A stretch of DNA of 64,000 nucleotides from Aliicoccus persicus (lineage in GTDB: Bacteria > Bacillota > Bacilli > Staphylococcales > Salinicoccaceae): positions 147,341-211,340 of the forward strand of contig NZ_FOIT01000002.1 of NCBI RefSeq assembly GCF_900110815.1. The letters are read 5' to 3'. Of the stretch, positions 32,698-40,870 are shown one piece after another. The stretch's first letter is position 1. Each line of letters opens with the position of its first letter. The notes beneath the pieces are model-generated. The model was not told the DNA's origin, made no database searches, and saw only the letters and a list, made by a program, of their open reading frames with translations. The position numbers and the translations under genes are program-made.

Positions 32698-34842
32698 ATG
32701 AAGATGAGAAAAAAATTAAGTTTAGGTGCATCGATAGCAATGGTGTGTCTAACTGCGACTTTAGTCAATGGAAATGATGCTGCTGCCTATAACCTAATGA
32801 GTTTGAGTTACGCAGACCAAGAAGATATTGGAGACGTGACATACTACATTAGTGAAGAACACTTTGAAGAGGGTTCAGAAGAAATTGAATGGGTCATCGA
32901 AGGTGTAGAGGCATGGAATGCCGCTCCAGAGGTAAATGTGACACGTGTTGATGATCGTTACGAAGCGGATGTGATTATCACGACGTCTTCAGATCGTCCG
33001 GTATTTACGAATGGCCAGTTACTTTACGGGATTGCAAATAGAGAGATTGTCATTTTATATGATTCATTGATTGAAGATGAAGAGACATACATTTCTACAG
33101 TGACACATGAGTTTGGACATTCACTCGGACTCCACCACTCTAATGAAGACGGTTCAGTCATGCTTGCTTATATTGAACCTGGTGTCGGAATTACGGATGA
33201 TGACCTCGCTGGTATCACTGCAATTTACGAACGTCAGCAAGAGATAGAAGCTGAGATTGAAAATGAAGAAGTTTGGATGGGCGGCGTATTTATGGACTAT
33301 CAACCGATATTCCAAGCACATGATGATTATATGGACTATCAGCATATACAGTATACGATGAACCCAGCATATCAAGGGATTTCAGTCGACCCATTTGAAC
33401 ATCTGATGTATGACTCGTACAACATGGGTATCCCAACAAGTGATGTTTACTTTGAAGTAGAACAAATTTTAGTCGGAGAGACAGGGGAAGAATTACCGTT
33501 TGAAGTGACCGAAGCGGAGGATGGTACGGAAATTTATCAGTTCCTTGTTACGGACTATGACCAGTTTAATGACCTCGTGCTCATCGGTGGTGAATTAGAA
33601 GGAAGTGAAGAAGACTTTGTTGCTGAACTTGAACAACAAGAGTCAGATCATTTATATGTGAAACAAACAACGAGTACACTACAATTAATTGATGATCTTT
33701 ATTCACACTTAGAACTGGAAAATCCAGATGAAATCGGTGGAGAAGAAGGTAGACCAGAAGTATCTATTCGAGATTATGACCCATCATTATCAGATGATGA
33801 GCGTACTCTAGAGAATTATCGTGAAGTATTTGAAGCGGAGTTCCCAGTAGAGAATGAAGGTAGTTTAGAGTTGCTTGGGACAGTAGAAGGACTTGAACAT
33901 ACGGAGAATTTCTATGACGTGACGGTCACGTTAAAAGGCTACGATGTATACAAATTTACGGATGAAAGCGATAGATTCATGTCTTATTCAAATAAGAATA
34001 ATGAAGTCATGTTCGTATTGTTTGACCTCGCGGTTGATAATGGCAGTGATGTAAACCTGTATGATTATGATGTTGTACAAATTTTATTTGATGATATGTA
34101 CAGCCCTGCGCGAGGTGAATCAAGATATCTTCCTAAAGATCTTCAGTTTGAATCACTTGTTGGTGAATCAGAATATCGATTTGTCCCAGGTATAACAGAG
34201 TTTCCATTACTCGCACTCGTCAATGCGGAACAACAAGAATTCTTTGAGACGCATGGTGGTCATATCTTCTTAAATAGAGGCTATGCATTTGATGGAGATT
34301 CATCAATACAAACGGGTGCCTCTAAACCACTTGATTTTGTGTTGGACGAATCAGAACTTGAAGAAGACCCATATTTAGTTGATGTTCTTGTTGCCAATAA
34401 TATGGCTGAAAAAGAAGTGGTTGAAAAACTTTCACCGAACGCAACATTAGAAACAGAAGCTGTTGATATTTCAGTGACAGGTGTAGAACTTTCTAACTTA
34501 ACACCGCTGCCTTCTGCACAAGGTGAAGTGTCAGAGGGAGACGCAGCAATAGTACTTGAAGTAACAATCAATAATAAATCAGGTGAAGCGATCTATTCGC
34601 GTGACATGTACAACAGTTTACTTGTAGACGGCACAGAATATAGTCCGTTAACAACTGGTAGTTATGCTCAATTAATAGAAGACGGTACTGAAGGTGTCGC
34701 TTATTACACTTATATCGTACCAGCAGATTCATTGGAAAATTATAGTTCACTTGTATTCGATGTCGGTATGTTGTCAGATGTTATGATGAATAATTTGATC
34801 AATCATAGCGTAGAAGGTAGAGAATTAAATTTAACTGAATAA
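32698..34842 (+). CDS. Secreted metzincin metalloprotease with DUF5068-like C-terminus
   Basis: A 714-residue exported protein: signal peptide (MKMRKKL, hydrophobic core, cleavage near residue 30), a matrixin-type protease domain with HEFGHSLGLHHS (the HExxHxxGxxH zinc site, about residues 138-149) and a Met-turn Met in SVMLAY about 14 residues later. A long acidic region follows, with two modules of the type seen in DUF5068 proteins of Bacillales. The protease domain is small and the remaining 500 residues are non-catalytic, so the tail may bind the cell surface or substrate. AAGGAG is eight bases before the ATG at 32698. The protease-DUF5068 combination is not one I recognise. Confidence 0.82.
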   Translation: MKMRKKLSLGASIAMVCLTATLVNGNDAAAYNLMSLSYADQEDIGDVTYYISEEHFEEGSEEIEWVIEGVEAWNAAPEVNVTRVDDRYEADVIITTSSDRPVFTNGQLLYGIANREIVILYDSLIEDEETYISTVTHEFGHSLGLHHSNEDGSVMLAYIEPGVGITDDDLAGITAIYERQQEIEAEIENEEVWMGGVFMDYQPIFQAHDDYMDYQHIQYTMNPAYQGISVDPFEHLMYDSYNMGIPTSDVYFEVEQILVGETGEELPFEVTEAEDGTEIYQFLVTDYDQFNDLVLIGGELEGSEEDFVAELEQQESDHLYVKQTTSTLQLIDDLYSHLELENPDEIGGEEGRPEVSIRDYDPSLSDDERTLENYREVFEAEFPVENEGSLELLGTVEGLEHTENFYDVTVTLKGYDVYKFTDESDRFMSYSNKNNEVMFVLFDLAVDNGSDVNLYDYDVVQILFDDMYSPARGESRYLPKDLQFESLVGESEYRFVPGITEFPLLALVNAEQQEFFETHGGHIFLNRGYAFDGDSSIQTGASKPLDFVLDESELEEDPYLVDVLVANNMAEKEVVEKLSPNATLETEAVDISVTGVELSNLTPLPSAQGEVSEGDAAIVLEVTINNKSGEAIYSRDMYNSLLVDGTEYSPLTTGSYAQLIEDGTEGVAYYTYIVPADSLENYSSLVFDVGMLSDVMMNNLINHSVEGRELNLTE

Positions 34843-34848
34843 TATACT

Positions 34849-34877
34849 AAAAGAGGGCAACGTGCCCTCTTTTTTGT
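34849..34877 (+). terminator. Intrinsic terminator after the metzincin gene
   Basis: AAAAGAGGGCA pairs with TGCCCTCTTTT (11 bp, 3-base loop), followed by T's. Confidence 0.87.
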
Positions 34878-34916
34878 TATCATTAGATAAATATATTCAG
34901 TTGACGGGGTGTTCCT

Positions 34917-35018
34917 ATGAGTTTTAATAAAAAGAAAGATCGACAAATGAAAATATTAATCGGTAGTTTAATCGTTGCAATTATTGCAGTGCTCGTGATG
35001 TACATTATTTTTGTTTAA
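34917..35018 (+). CDS. 33-residue single-pass membrane peptide
   Basis: ATG at 34917 with GGGGTG six bases upstream encodes a basic N-terminus (MSFNKKKDRQMK) followed by an uninterrupted hydrophobic helix (ILIGSLIVAIIAVLVMYIIF). It begins just after a terminator and ends 21 bp before aroC, so it is probably the first gene of the aroC transcript. No function is known. The clear ribosome site and charge/hydrophobic layout argue that it is translated. Confidence 0.6.
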   Translation: MSFNKKKDRQMKILIGSLIVAIIAVLVMYIIFV

Positions 35019-35039
35019 AGACAATGAGGAGTGAATCTT

Positions 35040-36122
35040 ATGAGTGCAACATTTGGAACATCATTTAAAGTGACTATTTTTGGTGAATCACATGGTAAAG
35101 CAATCGGTGTAACAATTGATGGTATCCCACCCGGCGTATCGATTGATATGGATAAAGTGAGTTTTGAAATGAAACGTCGCGCACCAGGCCAAAGTAAATT
35201 ATCAACACCTCGTAAGGAAAATGATATACCTGATATTTTAAGCGGTATGTTTGATGGTAAAACGACAGGTGCCCCACTTACAGCAGTTATACATAATACA
35301 AATACGAAGTCGAAAGACTACAGTGAAATGAAGAAGAAAATGCGTCCGGGTCAAGCGGATTATCCTGCCCGTATGCGTTATGAAGGATTTAATGATTATC
35401 GTGGAAGCGGTAAGTTTTCAGGTCGCATTACAGCACCGCTCGTGTTTGCAGGTAGCATCGCAAAACAAGTGTTAGAGTCGTCAGGCATTACAATTGGTGC
35501 ACATATCGGCTCTGTCATGGATGTGCAAGATGAACGACTCACATTGGATAATGCGACACCAGAACTGTTAAAGTCATTTGGAGAATACCATCTACCACTG
35601 ATCGATAGATCAAAAGCAAAAGACATAGAGTCTGTCATCGAAACAGCAAGAGATGCAGGCGACTCAGTTGGGGGTACTATCGAGTGCATGGCACTCGGCT
35701 TACCGGCAGGCATCGGCAACCCATTCTTCAACTCAATTGAATCCGTTCTTTCTCATTTACTATTTGCTGTACCAGCTGTGAAAGGCATAGAGTTCGGAAG
35801 TGGCTTTGACATTGCCAACATGCATGCTTCAGAAGCGAATGATGCATACTATTATAATGAAGATGGTAACGTTAAAACGAAGACGAATCACAATGGTGGA
35901 ATTACCGGTGGAATCAGCAACGGGATGCCCGTTGTGTTCCGCGTCGCTGTGAAAGCACCATCATCAATTACGAAGACACAAGATACAATAAATATTGAAT
36001 CTGGAGAAAATGTGACACTTGAAGTCCACGGCAGACACGACCCAATCATCGTGCCGCGTGCAATTCCGGTTATTGAAGCGGTATGCGCGATTGGAATTTT
36101 AGATTTAATGCAAACGAGATAA
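35040..36122 (+). CDS. aroC: Chorismate synthase of the short, non-Bacillales subtype
   Basis: A 360-residue chorismate synthase converting EPSP to chorismate with reduced FMN, last step of the shikimate pathway. Conserved features: FGESHG (about 13-18), RRAPGQSKLSTPRKE, RPGQADYPARMRYEGFNDYRGSGKFSGR, and NHNGGITGGISNGMP. Length and N-terminus (SATFGTSFKVTIFGESHG) resemble the enterobacterial/clostridial type (about 361) and not the about 388-residue staphylococcal/Bacillus enzyme that starts MRYLTSGESHG-like. GAGGAG supports the ATG at 35040 over a GTG at 35031. It faces a DAHP synthase gene, so the pathway context is coherent. Lateral origin or a second aroC copy elsewhere should be considered. 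Confidence 0.9.
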   Translation: MSATFGTSFKVTIFGESHGKAIGVTIDGIPPGVSIDMDKVSFEMKRRAPGQSKLSTPRKENDIPDILSGMFDGKTTGAPLTAVIHNTNTKSKDYSEMKKKMRPGQADYPARMRYEGFNDYRGSGKFSGRITAPLVFAGSIAKQVLESSGITIGAHIGSVMDVQDERLTLDNATPELLKSFGEYHLPLIDRSKAKDIESVIETARDAGDSVGGTIECMALGLPAGIGNPFFNSIESVLSHLLFAVPAVKGIEFGSGFDIANMHASEANDAYYYNEDGNVKTKTNHNGGITGGISNGMPVVFRVAVKAPSSITKTQDTINIESGENVTLEVHGRHDPIIVPRAIPVIEAVCAIGILDLMQTR

Positions 36123-36135
36123 AAAGTTTGTCCTT

Positions 36136-36224
36136 ATAAAATCACACCTGCTTTCCTGGGGCGTCGCGTGAGCCTGTAGTCTCACTGCTGACGCGTTTCC
36201 CCTAGGAGTCAGGTGTGATTTTAT
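36136..36224. repeat. 89-nt structured palindromic element between aroC and DAHP synthase
   Basis: Outer arms ATAAAATCACACCTG and CAGGTGTGATTTTAT pair perfectly over 15 bp. Inside are nested helices GGGG/CCCC, GCGTC/GACGC and GTGAG/CTCAC. T/A ends on both strands suit a bidirectional terminator for the two convergent genes. The GC-rich interior (CTTTCCTGGGG ... CCCCTAGGAGTC) recalls a dispersed intergenic hairpin family common in Bacillales genomes, which would make this an inserted repeat doing terminator duty. Confidence 0.75.
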
Positions 36225-36229
36225 TTATA

Positions 36230-37288
36230 TTATCTAATAATCTTGTATAGTGCTTCAAATTCATTAAAATCAAGCTGCTGTGCTGCATCGCTAAGTGCAA
36301 TACTTGGGTTCGGGTGCACTTCACACATGAGTCCATCTGCACCTACTGCAAGCGCTGCTTTTGCAATATCGCCCATAATGTCCTTGCGTCCTGTCGAATG
36401 CGTAATATCTACGATGACTGGTAAGTGTGTTTGGCGTTTTAAAATCGGTACGGCTGAAATATCAAGCGTGTTGCGCGTTTCTTTTTCAAACGTTCGTATG
36501 CCACGTTCACATAAAATAATATTGTTATTGCCATTTGCTGCAATATATTCAGCCGCATGAATGTATTCCGAAATATTTGTGCTCATGCCACGTTTAAATA
36601 AAACAGGCTTGTTTGTCTTACCAATCTCTTTCAGTAACTCAAAGTTTTGTGAGTTTCTTGCACCGACTTGGAATACATCTAGATATTCAGCAGCCATTTC
36701 GACTTGGCGGGTGTCGACAATCTCACTAATTGTATTTAAATTATACTTTTTCCCGACATCTTGAAGAATTTTCAATCCCTCTTCACCTAGTCCTTGGAAG
36801 TCATATGGAGAAGTACGCGGTTTAAGTGCACCACCACGGATAAACTTCTCACCTTTCTCACTTAACAACTTTCCGACTTGATCGACTTGTTCATACGATT
36901 CAACGGCGCACGGACCGAACATCATTACCGGCGTGCCATCCCCAATTACAGTACCATTGACATCTATATGTGTGTCCTCTGCTTTCGTCTTTCTCGATAC
37001 GAGCAAAACTTTTTTGCGCTTCTCATCTTGAATTTCTTTAGAAGCATCGAAGATTGATTTGAATATTCTTTGAAGTTGAGTTGGTTGGTATGGCGCACTA
37101 CCTTGCTTTAGGAGACGCTCAAGCATTTCAGATTCACGCACGGGATCATAGGCAGGTCGTCCCGATTTACGTTTTAATTCATCAAGTTCTTCTACTAAAT
37201 GTCCACGTTCTTTAAGTAACTTTAACAGTTCATCATTCAATTCGGCTATTTTATCTCTGAGACTTTCAATTGTATTATTTTGAGTCAT
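36230..37288 (-). CDS. Bifunctional chorismate mutase / DAHP synthase (AroA(G)-type)
   Basis: A 352-residue enzyme: an AroQ chorismate mutase domain (about 1-85; ESLRDKIAELNDELLKLLKER), a linker, and a type I-beta DAHP synthase domain (about 90-352) with GPCAVES, RGGALKPRTSPYDFQGLG, GARNSQNF, LFKRGMS and IVDITHSTGR. It condenses PEP with erythrose 4-phosphate to start the shikimate pathway; the mutase domain acts as the prephenate/chorismate feedback sensor in Bacillus and Staphylococcus relatives. It is convergent with aroC. The 199-bp gap to the LysM gene contains only promoter-like AT-rich sequence. Confidence 0.93.
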   Translation of the reverse strand: MTQNNTIESLRDKIAELNDELLKLLKERGHLVEELDELKRKSGRPAYDPVRESEMLERLLKQGSAPYQPTQLQRIFKSIFDASKEIQDEKRKKVLLVSRKTKAEDTHIDVNGTVIGDGTPVMMFGPCAVESYEQVDQVGKLLSEKGEKFIRGGALKPRTSPYDFQGLGEEGLKILQDVGKKYNLNTISEIVDTRQVEMAAEYLDVFQVGARNSQNFELLKEIGKTNKPVLFKRGMSTNISEYIHAAEYIAANGNNNIILCERGIRTFEKETRNTLDISAVPILKRQTHLPVIVDITHSTGRKDIMGDIAKAALAVGADGLMCEVHPNPSIALSDAAQQLDFNEFEALYKIIR

Positions 37289-37487
37289 ATATACACCTTT
37301 TTTCTGTATTCATGCTCTTCAATATATCACTTACGAGTCGTTCTGTCTAAGCTGTCGCATCATATAAAAAGCATACCTACTTATTATATAATTTCGTATT
37401 ATGGTATACTTTTGGTAAATTGTACCTAGCACTTTAATAACGAAGAAAAAGGTACGAAAGCAATAGACATAATTAGGTGAATTCGTA

Positions 37488-38486
37488 ATGAGAAGTAATA
37501 ATGTTTTAATCTATATAATAACAATGTTTACATTGCTTTTTATCAGCGTTGATGTTCATGCGCAAACAACTGATGAGCCAGTGTATCATACGGTTGGCAT
37601 AAACGAAACACTGGAGAGTATTGCAGATAATTACGATGTGTCCACAAAACAAATCATGGCGTGGAATAATCTAGAAAGTGAAGAGCTTGTGCAAGGTCAA
37701 TATTTGGAAATTTTATCGCCTGGACTTTATGGTCGTGATGATTTAATTCATGACGAGCTACAAGAAGTGCTTGAACAGTATAGTGGCTATCCTGTCTATA
37801 TCTATGTAGAATCTCTAGAAAACGATAAAAGATCAGCGTCGATTGAAGGCACGACATTTGTGTATGGTGCATCTGTCCCTAAAATCGTACTCGCTGCTTT
37901 TGTTTTACACCAAGTCGATGAAGGTGTTTTGTCTTGGGATGACACATATATGTATGACGATTTGATTTATGAACAGCCGTTATCATATGCATGGGGTGGG
38001 AGTGGCATCATGCAATATGAGAGTTACCGAATAAATGAATACACACTCGAAGAATTGACAGAAATGACACTAAAAAATTCAGACAATATGGCGAGTAACA
38101 TGTTGCTTTACTACGTCGGTCACGCATATGAAGAAGCGTTTGCTGAATTTACGCGCGATGTATACCAAGCATCTTCATTCCAACTTCAAATTACAGCAAA
38201 ACAGATGTCAAAAGTGATGCGCTATATTTATGAACATGAGGATGACAGCGTTAAGGAAATGATGGCGACAACTGATTATGATGAACAGAAATTGGATGTC
38301 GTTGCTGATGATACGTATCAAAAAATCGGTGGAACGAATCAAGTGAATCATTCGACAGCAATTGTTGAAGGTGATCATGACTATGTCATCACTGTTTTAA
38401 CGAGCATCGCTGGAGATGACACAATCAGCAATATTGCCAGAGATGTGAATGAAGTTCTAAGTCAAGACCAAAATAGTAAACGTTAA
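37488..38486 (+). CDS. Secreted LysM-serine hydrolase (beta-lactamase/transpeptidase fold), catalytic copy
   Basis: A 332-residue protein: signal peptide (cleavage near ADVHA-QT, residue 25), one LysM module (about 32-76; YHTVGINETLESIADNYDVS), then a class-A beta-lactamase-like domain with SVPK (129-132), SDN (198-200) and KIG (279-281), the three active-site motifs of serine penicillin-recognising enzymes. LysM binds peptidoglycan, so the enzyme acts in the wall, as a carboxypeptidase, esterase or drug hydrolase. No terminator separates it from the next gene (18 bp), a divergent duplicate. Confidence 0.87.
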   Translation: MRSNNVLIYIITMFTLLFISVDVHAQTTDEPVYHTVGINETLESIADNYDVSTKQIMAWNNLESEELVQGQYLEILSPGLYGRDDLIHDELQEVLEQYSGYPVYIYVESLENDKRSASIEGTTFVYGASVPKIVLAAFVLHQVDEGVLSWDDTYMYDDLIYEQPLSYAWGGSGIMQYESYRINEYTLEELTEMTLKNSDNMASNMLLYYVGHAYEEAFAEFTRDVYQASSFQLQITAKQMSKVMRYIYEHEDDSVKEMMATTDYDEQKLDVVADDTYQKIGGTNQVNHSTAIVEGDHDYVITVLTSIAGDDTISNIARDVNEVLSQDQNSKR

Positions 38487-38504
38487 GAAAGTAAGGGGAT
38501 GCTT

Positions 38505-39734
38505 ATGGAACGATTAGTAAAGTTTTTTACAGGCATATTTATAATTACCCTATTGTTTTCACCGGCAGTATTTGCCCAAGAAGAAGGACAGATACATGTT
38601 GTACAACCCGGTGAAGGTTTATACGGAATATCTACCCTCTATGGTGTAACCGTAGAAGATTTAGAGTCATGGAATGACATATCTAATGGCGTTATTCATC
38701 CAGGAGATGAACTTATCGTCAGTCCACCGAGTGGTGAAAGTTTGGTAGATGAGGATGGTGACGATTCGGAGGGCGAGACGACTGAGGAAGATGGAGAAGA
38801 GACAGATGATGAGTCGACTGAAGATGGTGCAGAATCAGATGATGAATCATCCGAAGAAGACAGTGACGTTGGTGAAGAAACAGTAGACAGCTATGTTCCA
38901 ACGATTGTTAGACATGACTATCCACCAGAAGTGCATGTACATTTTCAAAACATTTTAAATCAGTTTGCAGATTTTCCGACGTTAATTCAGGTCGATATGT
39001 TAGATGAAGAGACACAATATGCGGGTATCAATAAAGATTTAAATTTTAATAATACACCGCTCGGAAGAGTTGCTGTACTTGCGTATACATTAAATAAAAT
39101 TGAACGCGGTGGCGTGAGTTGGGATCAAGAGTTTGCATATACCGATGAAATTGAAACAGTGAGATCAAACTATGCAATTAACATGAATGGTTCATCAGAG
39201 AGCGACTTTACCGAAGGTTCATTTACTTTGAGAGAACTCGTTGCTGGTACATTTGAAAATGACATGAATGCTTTTTATCTGTTGTTGCATCATGTTGGAT
39301 TTGAAAATACAGAAGATTTAAATCTGTTTATTTCCAATACGACGGGTGGTCAATTTACGCTTGATATTCCAACAGATGACGTCCATGAATTTATGAGATA
39401 TATTCATGACCACTCAGATCAAACGATGGCAGAGATTTGGGCAGAAGTAGAAGACGTTAACAGTTTGCTCGGGAGTAGCGATGAAATATTTCTCCAGTTG
39501 TCTGGTGAGAATGACGAAGTTCAATATTTAACAGGGATAATTACAGGCGATAAAAGTTATGTCATTACGATTATAACTGAGCATTTAGACACACATGAGT
39601 CAGAAGGCATTGCGATGCGTATCAATGAAAACCAGTCCGTAGAAGTCGACCCGCACACTTACGCTTTTAATGAGCTAAAAGATTATTCATTGGCACGTAC
39701 GAAGACAGTTCGTTACGTTGCGAGTGTAAATTAA
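38505..39734 (+). CDS. Secreted LysM protein with degenerate (inactive) beta-lactamase fold
   Basis: A 409-residue protein: signal peptide (cleavage near FAQ, residue 25), LysM (about 30-73), an acidic Asp/Glu/Ser/Thr linker (80-126), then a domain collinear with the catalytic part of the preceding gene. All three active-site motifs are altered at the aligned positions: SVPK to PLGR (185-188), SDN to NDM, KIG to LSG. Surrounding structure (VLAYTLNKIERGGVSWDQEF; YVITIIT) is preserved, so it is a paralogous pseudoenzyme and not a decayed gene. AAGGGG fits the ATG at 38505. It probably works with, or regulates, its active neighbour. Confidence 0.85.
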   Translation: MERLVKFFTGIFIITLLFSPAVFAQEEGQIHVVQPGEGLYGISTLYGVTVEDLESWNDISNGVIHPGDELIVSPPSGESLVDEDGDDSEGETTEEDGEETDDESTEDGAESDDESSEEDSDVGEETVDSYVPTIVRHDYPPEVHVHFQNILNQFADFPTLIQVDMLDEETQYAGINKDLNFNNTPLGRVAVLAYTLNKIERGGVSWDQEFAYTDEIETVRSNYAINMNGSSESDFTEGSFTLRELVAGTFENDMNAFYLLLHHVGFENTEDLNLFISNTTGGQFTLDIPTDDVHEFMRYIHDHSDQTMAEIWAEVEDVNSLLGSSDEIFLQLSGENDEVQYLTGIITGDKSYVITIITEHLDTHESEGIAMRINENQSVEVDPHTYAFNELKDYSLARTKTVRYVASVN

Positions 39735-39760
39735 ATCATAGATTGTATTCGAATCACCTC

Positions 39761-39797
39761 AAAATCACCTCAAAAGTTGGGTTTTGAGGTGATTTTT
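39761..39797 (+). terminator. Intrinsic terminator of the LysM pair
   Basis: AAAATCACCTCAAAA pairs with TTTTGAGGTGATTTT over 15 bp (6-base loop), then a T. An extra GAATCACCTC copy precedes it. Confidence 0.82.
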
Positions 39798-39851
39798 GCT
39801 TGGTATGGATTTGAAAATGTATTGGGATGGGACTCCCGAGGTTGAAAATAC

Positions 39852-39921
39852 GTGCTGAGTAACACTTTGGAACATACAATACTGTTCCTCACGAAAAAAA
39901 ATCAGTGCTGAGGAACACTTC
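39852..39921. repeat. Degenerate pair of GTGCTGAG-nAACACTT elements
   Basis: GTGCTGAGTAACACTT at 39852 and GTGCTGAGGAACACTT at 39905, 53 bp apart, with TGTTCCTCAC between them as an inverted partner. The pair may be the eroded edge of a further repeat family. Nothing else is seen in 39798-39990. Confidence 0.5.
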
Positions 39922-39990
39922 AGGTCGTTTACTGTTGCACATGAGGTGAAATGAGTCATGTAGGTTCATTTTTTAAAATTCTGTGTCCGT

Positions 39991-40262
39991 GAGCGAGTCT
40001 CATTGGCGCGCAAACCAATCTGCGTGTCAATGAGCAACTCTCATTGGCGCGCAAATCAATCTGCGTGTCTATGAGCAAGTTTCATTGGAACGCAAATCAA
40101 TCTGCGTGTCCGTGAGCAAGTCTCATTGGCACGCAAATCAATCTGCGTGTCTATGAGCAAGTTTCATTGGAACGCAAATCAATCTGCGTGTCCGTGAGCG
40201 AGTCTCATTGGCACGCAAATCAATCTGCGTGTCTATGAGCAAGTCTCATTGGCGCGTAAACC
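39991..40262. repeat. 41-bp palindromic repeat array B (7 units, inverted relative to array A)
   Basis: Units recur at 39999, 40040, 40081, 40122, 40163, 40204 and 40245, exactly every 41 bp. They are the reverse complement of the unit at 21696-22010 (here YTCATTGG-nnnGCAAATCAATCTGCGTGTC-nnTGAGC). Units 3 and 5 are identical and units 4 and 6 nearly so, showing an 82-bp higher-order duplication. Each unit has the ACGCA/TGCGT dyad and a TGAG/CTCA dyad across the unit boundary. No ORF is credible here. Confidence 0.92.
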
Positions 40263-40275
40263 CAGTTATGAGCCC

Positions 40276-40720
40276 GTGAGCCCAAGAAAATCCAATCTGC
40301 CGCACATCTGGAGAACAAAAGTGTGCGTGAGCCCAAGAAAATCCGAGCTGCCGCACATCTGGAGAACAAAAGTGTGCGTGAGCCCAAGAAAATCCGAGCT
40401 GCCGCACATCTAGAGAACAAAAGTGTGCGTCAGCCCAAGAAAATCCAATCTGTCGCACATCTGGAGAACAAAAGTGTGCGTCAGCCCAAGAAAATCCAAT
40501 CTGCCGCACATCTGGAGAACAAAAGTGTGCGTCAGCCCATGAAAATCTGAGTTGCCGCACATCTAGAGAACAAAAGTGTGCGTCAGCCCATGAAAATCTG
40601 AGTTGCCGCACATCTAGAGAACAAAAGTGTGCGTCAGCCCAAGAAAATCCAATCTGCCGCACATCTGGAGAACAAAAGTGTGCGTGAGCCCAAGAAAATC
40701 CGAGCTGCCGCACAGCAAGA
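40276..40720. repeat. 51-bp palindromic repeat array C (9 units)
   Basis: Units begin at 40276, 40327, 40378, 40429, 40480, 40531, 40582, 40633 and 40684, an exact 51-bp period. Each contains TGTGCGTCAGC, the loop CCAAGAAAATCCGA or a variant, and GCTGCCGCACA, so the arms GTGCG-n-CAGC and GCTG-n-CGCAC can form a hairpin. Because 51 is 17 codons, both strands stay open and mimic repetitive ORFs. It directly abuts array B, and a related array begins at 63926. Confidence 0.92.
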
Positions 40721-40777
40721 CAACCAGCAAGACTACCAAATCGTACCGCAAACCCCAAAAATCCGACTGACACTGTG

Positions 40778-40803
40778 GTTTGAAACTTCATTTTGCCGGG
40801 TAC
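40778..40803 (+). promoter_or_regulatory. SigB promoter of the YflT-type acidic protein
   Basis: GTTTGA (40778-40783), 14 bp, GGGTAC (40798-40803): a near-consensus SigB promoter 67 bp before the ATG at 40871, matching the SigB control known for B. subtilis yflT. Confidence 0.7.
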
Positions 40804-40870
40804 TTTAATAACACATATTCAGCTAGAACGTGTGTCATCATGTATGTAAAAATCTTTGGAGGTTTTATAA

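Noticed and set aside
40246..40791. Repetitive 181-residue ORF on the minus strand and a 75-residue one on the plus strand
   Set aside because: Open frames on both strands follow from the 51-bp (17-codon) period; there is no ribosome site, and the long one would start inside the SigB promoter of the next gene.
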